Positions 15,506 through 23,466 of a DNA stretch of 64,000 nucleotides are shown here, piece after piece. The notes under the pieces are model-generated. The model was not told the origin of the DNA. It was given only the letters and a program-made list of their open reading frames with translations, and searched no databases. Source of the DNA: CAWACP01 sp963780655 (GTDB lineage Bacteria > Acidobacteriota > Terriglobia > Bryobacterales > Bryobacteraceae); the NCBI GenBank assembly GCA_963780655.1, contig CAWACP010000006.1, positions 744,001 through 808,000 on the forward strand. Reading direction: 5' to 3'. The translations under genes and the position numbers were made by a program. Within the stretch, counting starts at the first letter, position 1; the number at the start of each line of letters is the position of its first letter.

Positions 15506-18283
15506 TTGACCCGTATTATCCTCTCCTCCCTCTTCCTCGCCGCTTCCGCTTTTGCGGGAACCGGGCGCTATATTCTGATCCTTTCCGGCCCGTCTGCCGT
15601 GGAGCACACCAGAGCCGCTTCCGCTTCCGTGCGCAGCCGTATACCCTCTGCCATGATCGCCGAGGCGTCGCGCCAGATCGAGACATCGCAACAGGGCCTT
15701 CGCAGCGCCATCGAAGCGCGCGGCATGAAGGTTGTCGCTTCCACCCAGGCAGTGCTGAACGCCCTTTTCGTTGAAACTACGGCCGACCGCGTGAACGAAC
15801 TGCGCGGCATGCCGGGCGTGACCGACGTGATCCCTGAAAAGCGATACCGTCTGGAGGGCGCGAACTCGACCTTTGCCCTGCACAACGTGCTGGCGGCATG
15901 GAACGCCGTGGGCGGCGCGGGCATGGCGGGCGACGGAATCAAGATCGGCTTTCTCGATACCGGCATCGACCAGACTCACCCGGCGCTACAGGATCCGGCG
16001 CTTCAGATGCCCGGCGGCTTTCCAAAGTGCAACGGCACGGATTGCCTGTACACCACGAACAAGGTCATCGTCGCCCGCAGCTACGTCGCCAATATGAGCG
16101 GCTGCTTGCCCCCGTCCCAGGGAACATGCGACCCGACGCAGACGACGCCTGACGACGACACCCCGCGCGATCGCATGGGTCACGGGACCGCCACCTCCAC
16201 CACCGCCGCCGGCGTGTTGACCAACGGACCGGGTGGGTCCATCGAAGGCGTCGCTCCCAAGGCCTGGATCGGCAATTACAAGATCTTCGGCTCGCCCGGA
16301 ACTGTCGACTACAGCAGCGACTCCGCGATCATTCCCGCCATTGACGACGCCGTGAAAGACGGAATGGACGTCATCAATATGTCGCTCGGAGGCGCAATTG
16401 ACAGCAACACCATACAGGATCCGGAAGTCCGCGCCGTGGATGGGGCTGTTAACGCCGGAGTGGTGGTTGTGGTTGCCGCGGGCAATGAGGCCGATACCGG
16501 ATCGAGTGCGCTCAGCCTCGGCACCATCGGAAGTCCGGGCGATGCTCCCGACGCGATTACCGTGGGCGCCATCGACAGCGGCAACTCCGTAACGCCCTGG
16601 TCTTCGCGCGGTCCATCCACCGCGGATGCTTCGGCCAAGCCGGATCTCGTCGCGCTGGGCGACAGTCTGTATCTGGCCACGCAGAGCTACGATCCCAACG
16701 GCGAGATGTATGACCCGAGCGGGTTCACCTACGCCAGCGGCACCAGCTTTTCCACACCCATCGTCGCGGGCGCCGCGGCGCTCGTAAAACAGGCGCACGG
16801 CAGCTGGTCTCCGCTCGAAATCAAATCGGCGCTTGTAAACACGGCCGTGCCCGTTTCCAGTTTTGCGTCGCCTGTGGGGATCGGCGCGGGAACGCTCAAT
16901 GTCGGAGAGGCGCTGGCCACAAATGTCACGGTCGTGCCTTCCAGCGTCTCGTTCGGCGATGTGACCGGCGCCACTCTGCCAATCTCCCGTACGCTCACCG
17001 TTAACAATCCGGGCGGGCTTGCAGTATCGGTTGAGCCAGCCAACTCGAGCGCCGGCGCTCAGGTGCAGGCCAGCCTGTCAAGCGCGACGCTCACCGTGAC
17101 GCTCACCGGATCAACGCCGCAGCCCGGCACGTATTACGGCGTTGTTGTGCTGAACGGCGGGTCCGTGCCATTGCGAGTACCATACCTCTTCGTCGCCGGC
17201 AGCGGGCAACCGGCGAACGTCATCAATCTCTACGGGGAGCCCTTCAGCTTCAACGATCAGTTCGACGGTACCGCGGGCGCGCTTCTTCCCAATCCTCCGA
17301 TCGCCATCCGCGTGACCGACAGCAACGGCGTGCCGGTCCCCAAAGTCTCGGTTCAGTTCTCTGCGCAGTCGGGCGGCGGGCAAGTCCTCGACGGCTCGCA
17401 GCCGACGGATGCATTCGGCGTTGCCGCTCCATCCCTGGTTCAGCTTGGACCCGGGGTCGGCCAGCAGCAGTTCCAGGCCAGCGTGCCTGGCGTTCGAACG
17501 GTGACCTTCATCGGCCAGGCCCACCTGGCGCCGACCATCAACGCCAACGGAATTAAGGACGCCGCCGCGTTCGCCGATGGCAAGGCGGTATCGCCTGGAT
17601 CGTACGTGGCCATCATGGGGAACAACCTGACGCCGAGCCCTGCTCCCGCCTTGCCGACCACTTCGTACCTGCCCCTCAACATCAATGGCGTGAACGTCAC
17701 CTTCGACGTTCCCGCACAGGGTCTCAGCTATCCGGGCCGCGTCTCTTACGTCAGCCCTTCGCAGATCAACGTCGAGGTGCCGTGGGAGCTGCAGACGGCA
17801 GTTGCGAAAGGCGCCACCACCACGGATGTGAAGGTGCTGATCAATTACAATTTCGACACCGTCGCCACGAGTGTGTACACACTTCCTCTGGCGGCGTATA
17901 ATCCCGGGCTCTTCCAGTACAGCTCGGGTGGAACGCTGTACGTGGCCGCGCTGGATGAGAACAATCATCTGGTGGGCCCGAGCAACGCCGTGGAGCACGG
18001 ACACCGCATACAGTTGTTCGCCAACGGACTCGGTCCGGTGAACCAGACCATTGCCAGCGGCGATCCCGCTCCGGCGAATACGAAAGTGAACACCACCCAA
18101 CAGCCGACGGTGACCATCAACGGCGAAGCGGCGCACGTGGATTTCAGCGGCTTATCGCCGAATTCGGTGAGCCTTTATCAGATCAACGTTACGGTACCCG
18201 CCGACATTCCCGCGGGCCCGCGGCATATCCAGATCTCCATCGGCGGCGCGACGTCGCCGGTCAGTACCGTAATGGTGAAGTAG
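15506..18283 (+). CDS. secreted subtilase with Solibacter-type C-terminal domain
   Basis: The 925-residue protein has a signal peptide from TTG 15506 (TRIILSSLFLAASAFAG), an inhibitor I9-like prodomain (about 20-120), and an S8 catalytic domain with Asp151 (FLDTGID), His226 (GHGTATST) and Ser414 (SGTSFSTP). After about 470 come beta-sandwich segments, then from about 672 (APTINANGIKDAAAFADG) the TIGR03437 domain, known mainly from Solibacter. The family is an extracellular endoprotease. A canonical oxyanion Asn is probably in AAGNEAD (about 327). The stop TAG at 18281 is the first TAG of a family A repeat. The gene is divergent from the DAHP synthase gene. Confidence 0.92.
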   Translation: MTRIILSSLFLAASAFAGTGRYILILSGPSAVEHTRAASASVRSRIPSAMIAEASRQIETSQQGLRSAIEARGMKVVASTQAVLNALFVETTADRVNELRGMPGVTDVIPEKRYRLEGANSTFALHNVLAAWNAVGGAGMAGDGIKIGFLDTGIDQTHPALQDPALQMPGGFPKCNGTDCLYTTNKVIVARSYVANMSGCLPPSQGTCDPTQTTPDDDTPRDRMGHGTATSTTAAGVLTNGPGGSIEGVAPKAWIGNYKIFGSPGTVDYSSDSAIIPAIDDAVKDGMDVINMSLGGAIDSNTIQDPEVRAVDGAVNAGVVVVVAAGNEADTGSSALSLGTIGSPGDAPDAITVGAIDSGNSVTPWSSRGPSTADASAKPDLVALGDSLYLATQSYDPNGEMYDPSGFTYASGTSFSTPIVAGAAALVKQAHGSWSPLEIKSALVNTAVPVSSFASPVGIGAGTLNVGEALATNVTVVPSSVSFGDVTGATLPISRTLTVNNPGGLAVSVEPANSSAGAQVQASLSSATLTVTLTGSTPQPGTYYGVVVLNGGSVPLRVPYLFVAGSGQPANVINLYGEPFSFNDQFDGTAGALLPNPPIAIRVTDSNGVPVPKVSVQFSAQSGGGQVLDGSQPTDAFGVAAPSLVQLGPGVGQQQFQASVPGVRTVTFIGQAHLAPTINANGIKDAAAFADGKAVSPGSYVAIMGNNLTPSPAPALPTTSYLPLNINGVNVTFDVPAQGLSYPGRVSYVSPSQINVEVPWELQTAVAKGATTTDVKVLINYNFDTVATSVYTLPLAAYNPGLFQYSSGGTLYVAALDENNHLVGPSNAVEHGHRIQLFANGLGPVNQTIASGDPAPANTKVNTTQQPTVTINGEAAHVDFSGLSPNSVSLYQINVTVPADIPAGPRHIQISIGGATSPVSTVMVK

Positions 18284-18303
18284 AGCAGGCTTTCAGCCTG
18301 CAT
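18280..18303. repeat. family A repeat supplying the subtilase stop codon
   Basis: GTAGAGCAGGCTTTCAGCC and TGCA form a hairpin GCAGGCT/AGCCTGC with a TTC loop. The TAG of its first bases is the stop codon of the subtilase gene. The sigma-factor gene starts 50 bases later. Confidence 0.85.
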
Positions 18304-18352
18304 CCCCGGCTTACTAACCGCCCGCCAAAACCGTAGTCTAAAGAGCAGCCGG

Positions 18353-18934
18353 ATGGACTGGACCGACCCAGCCGCTGCCGAAGAGGCGCGCAAAGGCAAT
18401 CAACTCGCCTTCCGTGTCCTCGTGGAACGGCACAGCCGCGCGGTCTTCCGTCTGGCCTTTCGTATGACCGGCAATGAACAGGACGCGGAGGACATGGTGC
18501 AGGAAACGTTCCTTCGCGCTTACAAGCAATTGCACCGCTTCGATGGCCGAGCGTCCTTCGGGACCTGGCTCTATCGCATCGCCGCGAACTGTTCGCTCGA
18601 TCTGATCCGAGCCCGCCGCGTGCGCAACGAACACCATGCCTCGGCGGCCGCCGGCGAGGAGGCGGCCAATGTCCTGGATCATGTCGCCTCCGCCGATCCT
18701 TCGCCCGAACGCCTCACCCGAAGCCGCGAGCTGACTGCGCTGCTCGCCTCCAGCCTTGCCGAGCTCAGCGAAGCCGAGCGGACCGCGTTTCTGCTGCGCC
18801 ATTACGAGGGCTGCAACATCGAGGAAATCGCGAAGGTACTGGGCGTCCGCAACGGCGCCGCGAAGCACAGCGTCTTTCGCGCGGTCCAAAAACTGCGGGC
18901 CGCGCTCGAGCCCGCGTGGGGAGGCGCGCGATGA
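18353..18934 (+). CDS. ECF RNA polymerase sigma factor
   Basis: The 193-residue protein has region 2 (AFRVLVERHSRAVFRLAFRM then NEQDAEDMVQETFLRAYKQL) and region 4 (LSEAERTAFLLRHYEGCNIE and EIAKVLGVRNGAAKHSVFRA). These are the -10 and -35 recognition domains of an ECF sigma factor. Length and absence of region 3 fit. It directs RNA polymerase to a dedicated regulon; the adjacent anti-sigma factor should hold it inactive. The stop overlaps the next start as ATGA. The DNA-recognition helix is intact. The trigger is unknown, but the operon's exported partners suggest an envelope signal. Confidence 0.93.
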   Translation: MDWTDPAAAEEARKGNQLAFRVLVERHSRAVFRLAFRMTGNEQDAEDMVQETFLRAYKQLHRFDGRASFGTWLYRIAANCSLDLIRARRVRNEHHASAAAGEEAANVLDHVASADPSPERLTRSRELTALLASSLAELSEAERTAFLLRHYEGCNIEEIAKVLGVRNGAAKHSVFRAVQKLRAALEPAWGGAR

Positions 18935-19629
18935 ATCATCTCAGCGATGAGCAGCTCACGCTCGCTTACTATGGCGACGCGGAGGAGTCCGAACGCGCTC
19001 ATCTGGAAGCCTGCGGCGAATGCAAAGAGGCGCTCCGGCGCCTGAGCACGCTGCTGGATGCTCTGCGCGATGAGCCCGTGCCCGAGCGCGACGCTTCTTA
19101 TGGCGCCGAGGTGTGGGCTCGCGTCGCTCCGCAACTTCCGCTGGCCAGGCCGCGCCGCTCCTGGCAGATGTGGTGGACCGCCGTCCCCGCCATGGCCGCT
19201 CTGCTTGTCGTGGCGTTCCTTGCCGGCAAATACTCACAGCCGAAGAAAGACGGGGCCATTCCACCAAAAGCCCGGGAGCGCGTGCTGCTCATCGCCATGG
19301 GAACCCATCTGGATCGCTCCGAGATTCTGCTGGCCGAGCTGGCGAACGCATCGCCCGGCGACCCGGGCCTGGCCGACCAGCGCTCGAGCGCTCGCGATCT
19401 GCTGGACGAGAACCGGCTGCTGCGGCAGACAGCAGCGCGCACGGGCGATCTGCCGCACGCCGCCGTGCTCGACGAACTGGAGCGCGTGCTGCTCGACTTG
19501 GCCAACAGCCCCTCCGAAATCTCCTCCGGCGAGCTGGAATCGCTGCAAAACCGCATCGAAAGCGAGGGACTTCTGTTCAAAGTGCGCATTATCAGCTCGA
19601 ATATTCGTGAAAAAGGACAACATTTATGA
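18931..19629 (+). CDS. zinc-finger anti-sigma factor, one membrane span
   Basis: The 232-residue protein has the anti-sigma zinc-finger pattern H24-x3-C28-x2-C31 (AHLEACGECKEAL) in its cytoplasmic N-terminus, then a single membrane helix at about 77-98 (WWTAVPAMAALLVVAFLAG). The C-terminal part is helical and extracytoplasmic, with LLDENRLLRQTAARTG. It should bind the co-transcribed sigma factor and release it on an envelope signal, possibly by proteolysis. The start ATG overlaps the sigma stop by four bases, and its own stop overlaps the next start. No RseA-like cleavage site can be identified. Confidence 0.88.
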   Translation: MNHLSDEQLTLAYYGDAEESERAHLEACGECKEALRRLSTLLDALRDEPVPERDASYGAEVWARVAPQLPLARPRRSWQMWWTAVPAMAALLVVAFLAGKYSQPKKDGAIPPKARERVLLIAMGTHLDRSEILLAELANASPGDPGLADQRSSARDLLDENRLLRQTAARTGDLPHAAVLDELERVLLDLANSPSEISSGELESLQNRIESEGLLFKVRIISSNIREKGQHL

Positions 19630-20840
19630 TTCGCAGTATTTTCATTCTGATGGCGATGGCGGCCTCGCTGGCTGCGCAGGACCTCGGCGAGGCGATGCGC
19701 ATGGATTTTCAGGCCCAGCAGGGCGCGGGGTCCGACAGCGATTACCGGCGCGGGCAGAAGGCCCTGGACGCGGCCCAGTGGCAGCAGGCTGCCGCGGCAT
19801 TCGCTGCCGCCGCCGCGCGCAAAGGCCAGGTCGCCGATGCCGCGCTCTATTGGAAGGCTTACGCGCTGAACCGCGCCGGCAGCCCGGAGGAGGCCCTTGC
19901 CGCCATCCGGGCGCTTGAGAGCGAGTATGCGTCGAGCCGCTGGGTGAACGATGCGAAGGCCCTGCAGGTTGAGATTCAGGCGCGCGCCGGCGCGCCCGTC
20001 AGCCCGTCCGCGGAGTCCGATGAAGAACTCAAGCTGATGGCGATTAACAGCCTCATGACCTCCAATCCGGACCAGGCGCTGCCTATCCTCGAAAAACTCC
20101 TCAACAGCAATAATTCGCCAAAGCTGAAGGAGCGCGCGCTGTTCGTGCTGACGCAGAATGGGTCGCCACAGGCCCGCAAACTGCTGGTCGAGATTGCGCG
20201 CGGCCAGTCGAATCCCGGTCTGCAGCGCGCAGCCATCCGCTATCTGGGCATGATGGGCAACGACGATTCCCGGAAGGAACTGCTGACCATCTACAACTCG
20301 TCCTCCGACGTGCAGGTGAAATCCGCAATTCTGCAGGGCTTCATGATGTCCGGCGCGAAAAAACTGCTGCTCAACGCCGCGCAATCGGAAAAGGATCCGA
20401 AGCTCCGCGGCGAGGCCATCCGCCAGCTCGCCCTGTGCGGGGGGCAGGATGAACTCTGGCAGCTCTATCAGGCGGAGGGGTCCCAGGAGGTTCGCGAAGA
20501 AATCCTGAAGTCGATGTTCATGACCGGCAACAGCACGCGGCTGGCTGAGATCGCCCGCACCGAGAAGGACCCGCGCCTCCGCGCCGCCGCTGTCAGGTCG
20601 CTCGGCTTGATGGGGAACAACGGCCAGGGGGACACGCTCGTCTCAATCTACAAATCCGATCAGGACCCGCAGGTTCGTAAAGCTGTGCTGGAGGCGCTGT
20701 TCATCCAGCAGAACGGCAAGGCACTGGTGGATCTGGCGCGTGCGGAGCGCGACCCGCAGATGAAACGCGAGATCGTCAGCAAGCTGGCGCTCGTACCCTC
20801 CAAAGAATCGACCGACTACATGATGGAGATCCTGAAGTGA
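19626..20840 (+). CDS. exported TPR/HEAT-repeat protein in sigma operon
   Basis: The 404-residue protein begins with a signal peptide (MIRSIFILMAMAASLAAQ), so it acts outside the cytoplasm. The first 130 residues are TPR-like (YRRGQKALDAAQWQQAAAAF, DAALYWKAYALNRAGSPEEA). From about 140 come HEAT-type repeats of 30-35 residues, such as DPKLRGEAIRQLALCG, DPRLRAAAVRSLGLMG and DPQVRKAVLEALFIQ. HEAT arrays make protein-binding superhelices. It overlaps the anti-sigma stop by four bases, which suggests it senses or transmits the signal that frees the sigma factor. No catalytic residues are seen. The link to the anti-sigma factor is inferred from the operon. Confidence 0.75.
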   Translation: MIRSIFILMAMAASLAAQDLGEAMRMDFQAQQGAGSDSDYRRGQKALDAAQWQQAAAAFAAAAARKGQVADAALYWKAYALNRAGSPEEALAAIRALESEYASSRWVNDAKALQVEIQARAGAPVSPSAESDEELKLMAINSLMTSNPDQALPILEKLLNSNNSPKLKERALFVLTQNGSPQARKLLVEIARGQSNPGLQRAAIRYLGMMGNDDSRKELLTIYNSSSDVQVKSAILQGFMMSGAKKLLLNAAQSEKDPKLRGEAIRQLALCGGQDELWQLYQAEGSQEVREEILKSMFMTGNSTRLAEIARTEKDPRLRAAAVRSLGLMGNNGQGDTLVSIYKSDQDPQVRKAVLEALFIQQNGKALVDLARAERDPQMKREIVSKLALVPSKESTDYMMEILK

Positions 20841-21769
20841 AGATCATCGCCCTCGCTCTGGCCGCCTGCTCGGCTTTCGCGGCCACGCCCTGGTCAGGCG
20901 ATCTCGCTGGACAGATCCGGGCCACTGCGCCCACCTGGTTCGGCTACACCATTCAATCGGTGAAGGCCAATCACGACAATTGCTGCTGCAACTGGCGAGC
21001 GCGGCACACGGTGAAGCTCGAAGGCGACACATCGCTGAACATCCTTTTCCGCGTCGAAAACAACCGGGTGGTGAAGATCAATGCGTATTCGCGCGAGTGC
21101 GAACTGGATTCGAGCGGGCTGCCGCTGGTCTGGATCAGCGGCGTGCCGAACGCGGCCAGCCTCGCTTATCTGCGGACGTTCGTTTCCGCCGGCTCGAGCA
21201 ACGAGATTCTGGACGGGGCCATTATGGCGATTGCGCAGCATGACGATGCGCAGGCCGACGCCATTCTCGATGAATTCAGCCGTCCCGCGGAGCCGGCGCA
21301 TATCCGGGAAAAAGCGATCTTCTGGATCGGTGCGGCGCGAGGCGCGGCCGGTCTGCCGGTGCTGAAACAGATCGTTCAAAACGACCCGAGCGACAACATC
21401 CGCGACAAGGCGATCTTCGCGCTGTTCGTCAACGGGCAGCCGGAATCGATCGACGTATTGATGCAGGCGGCGAAATTCGATCCGTCACCGCACGTGCGCG
21501 GGCAGGCCCTGTTCTGGCTCGCGCAGAAAGCCGGCGCTCGGGCTGCGTCGGCGATCCGGGGCGCCATCGATAACGATCCCGATACCGAGGTGAAGAAGAA
21601 AGCGGTGTTCGCGTTGTCGCAGCTTCCGAAGGATGAGGGCATCCCGAAGCTGATCGAGGTGGCGCGGAGCCAGCGTAACCCCGAGGTGCGCAAACAGGCT
21701 TTCTTCTGGCTCGGCCAGTCCGGCGATGCGCGAGCTCTGGCCTTCATCGAGCAGACGCTGACGCGGTAA
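20837..21769 (+). CDS. exported HEAT-repeat protein with Cys-rich N-terminus
   Basis: The 310-residue protein has a signal peptide (IIALALAACSAFAAT) and an N-terminal domain of about 100 residues with a cysteine cluster NCCCNW (about 50-55). HEAT repeats follow, including repeated phrases such as NIRDKAIFALFVNGQPE, VKKKAVFALSQLP and EVRKQAFFWLGQSGD. The repeats match those of the preceding protein, so the two may bind each other. The cysteines could be redox or metal ligands. The start GTG overlaps the previous stop (GTGA). This is the last gene of the operon and is followed by an inverted repeat. Function is unknown. Confidence 0.68.
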   Translation: MKIIALALAACSAFAATPWSGDLAGQIRATAPTWFGYTIQSVKANHDNCCCNWRARHTVKLEGDTSLNILFRVENNRVVKINAYSRECELDSSGLPLVWISGVPNAASLAYLRTFVSAGSSNEILDGAIMAIAQHDDAQADAILDEFSRPAEPAHIREKAIFWIGAARGAAGLPVLKQIVQNDPSDNIRDKAIFALFVNGQPESIDVLMQAAKFDPSPHVRGQALFWLAQKAGARAASAIRGAIDNDPDTEVKKKAVFALSQLPKDEGIPKLIEVARSQRNPEVRKQAFFWLGQSGDARALAFIEQTLTR

Positions 21770-21771
21770 CA

Positions 21772-21818
21772 GTAGAGCAGGCTTTCAGCCTGCATTGCAG
21801 GCTAAAAGCCTGCTCTAC
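21772..21818. terminator. two inverted family A repeats, likely bidirectional terminator
   Basis: GTAGAGCAGGCTTTCAGCCT is followed by GCATTGCAG and then GCTAAAAGCCTGCTCTAC, so the two copies pair with each other over about 20 bases. It lies between convergent genes, the HEAT operon (+) and the M28 peptidase (-). The reverse copy supplies the TAG stop of the peptidase gene. No T-run is present on either side. Confidence 0.65.
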
Positions 21819-23413
21819 TGTCCCCGCGCCGGCAGAAACTCGTCGCCCGGTTGCCAGGTGGGCAGCTCGGTCTGGTTCGCGACCGCTACCCCCAGATCCA
21901 AACCGAACCGCGCAATCTCCTCGAGGCCCGAGAAGTCCCAGTCCTCCCGATACTCGTCCGAAGGCTGATGGTAGTGCTTGTCGTTGTACTCCTCAAAAAG
22001 CCGCTCCCCGAATCCGGCCGGCTTGCCCACGAAGTCCTCACCCATGCTGATGGAGAATGCCGGCACGCCCGCGCGGGCAAACGAGAAATGATCGGACCGG
22101 TAGTAATCGCCCTGCTCCGGATGCGAGGGTGGCTCGATAGCCAGATCCATCTGCTTCGCCACAGCCTGCACCACGGGCCATGCGGTGGTTCGCTCCGCGC
22201 CCGACACCTCGATGTCCCGCGTGCGGCCGAACGGATAGAACGCGTCGAAGTTCAGATCGAGCGCGGTGCGGGCATTGGCGATGAACGGATGCTGCGCATA
22301 ATATTCGGACCCGCGCAGCCCCGCCTCCTCGGCCGTCACGGCGAGGAATATCGCGGACCGGCGCGGCTTTTCCGCCAGACTGGCCCAGCCCTTCGCGATC
22401 TCCAGCAGAATGCCGCAGCCCGTGGCGTTATCCACGGCGCCGTTGTAAATGGCATCGCCATTCACCGGCGTCCCGATGCCCAGATGGTCCCAGTGCGCCG
22501 TGAACACGACAGCCTGCCGCTTCAGTTCGGGGTCGCCGCCCTCCACCATGGCGGCAACGTTGCGCGATTCGATCGGCCGAATCTTCGCCGCGACGTTTCC
22601 ACGAAGATGAATGCCCAGCGACAAGGGATGGAAGTCGCGAGAGTTGGCGAGGTTCAGCATTTCATTCACGGTATGGCCCGAGAGCGCCAGCAACCGCGCT
22701 CCGGCGTCCTCGGTCAGCCAGCCGGCAAAAGCGAGCGCCTTCCCGCCCGGGTCCAGCCGCACCTGCGGATCTTCCTTGCCCCACGAATTGCGTACAACAT
22801 CGTAGCCGTATCCCGCGGTTGGCGTGGTGTGGATAATCAGCACCGCCTGAGCGCCGCGGCGCGCGCCCTCTTCGTACTTGTAGGTCCAGCGTCCGTAGTA
22901 CGTCAGCGCCTTACCGCCAAAGAATTTCGGATCGTCGGACGGCGGTTCGTTCGTGAACAGCACGACGATCTTGCCGCGCACGTCCATGCCCTTGTAGTCG
23001 TCCCACTGGAACTCGGGCGCCGCAATACCGTGCCCCACGAACACCACATCGCCGTCCAGTTTCACATCGGTCTTCTGCAATTCCGTGTCGCCTACGAAAT
23101 CGTCGAGCCAGCGGAACGAGGCCTCCTCTGTTCCTTTGCGCGCCGTCAGCGTCGCGTCCGCCAGCGTGGTGACGCCCACCAGCGGCACGCGCTGGAAGTA
23201 TGTCCCGTTATCGCCGGCCGGCTTGAGCCCCATCAGCGCAAACTGCGCGGCGATGTAATCGGTGGCAATGTCGCCGCCGCGCGCGCCGACGCCGCGGCCC
23301 TCCAGCAGATCGCTCGAAAGAAATTTGACGTGAGCGCGGATGCGGTCGCCGGAGAGGTCCGCCGTTTGGGCGCAGAGCGCCGCCCCGGATAGAAAGAGTG
23401 CACATTTCAGCAT
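21815..23413 (-). CDS. exported M28-family zinc aminopeptidase
   Basis: The 532-residue protein starts at ATG 23413 with a short signal peptide (MLKCALFLSGAALCAQ); a frame to 23503 has no support. A PA-like insert lies around 115-280, then the M28 metal-binding core: AHWDHLG (His307/His310), YNGAVDNATG (Asp328), TAEEAGLRGSE (Glu362/Glu363), DLNFD and YHQPSDE (His near 486). All ligands of a two-zinc aminopeptidase are present. Family members remove N-terminal residues from peptides outside the cytoplasm. The stop codon TAG lies inside a family A repeat shared with the convergent HEAT operon. Confidence 0.9.
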   Translation of the reverse strand: MLKCALFLSGAALCAQTADLSGDRIRAHVKFLSSDLLEGRGVGARGGDIATDYIAAQFALMGLKPAGDNGTYFQRVPLVGVTTLADATLTARKGTEEASFRWLDDFVGDTELQKTDVKLDGDVVFVGHGIAAPEFQWDDYKGMDVRGKIVVLFTNEPPSDDPKFFGGKALTYYGRWTYKYEEGARRGAQAVLIIHTTPTAGYGYDVVRNSWGKEDPQVRLDPGGKALAFAGWLTEDAGARLLALSGHTVNEMLNLANSRDFHPLSLGIHLRGNVAAKIRPIESRNVAAMVEGGDPELKRQAVVFTAHWDHLGIGTPVNGDAIYNGAVDNATGCGILLEIAKGWASLAEKPRRSAIFLAVTAEEAGLRGSEYYAQHPFIANARTALDLNFDAFYPFGRTRDIEVSGAERTTAWPVVQAVAKQMDLAIEPPSHPEQGDYYRSDHFSFARAGVPAFSISMGEDFVGKPAGFGERLFEEYNDKHYHQPSDEYREDWDFSGLEEIARFGLDLGVAVANQTELPTWQPGDEFLPARGQ

Positions 23414-23466
23414 GTTTTTTCCAGTGTACGATGGGCACTCGGGTCTACACGGTAGGCTAAAGAGAC

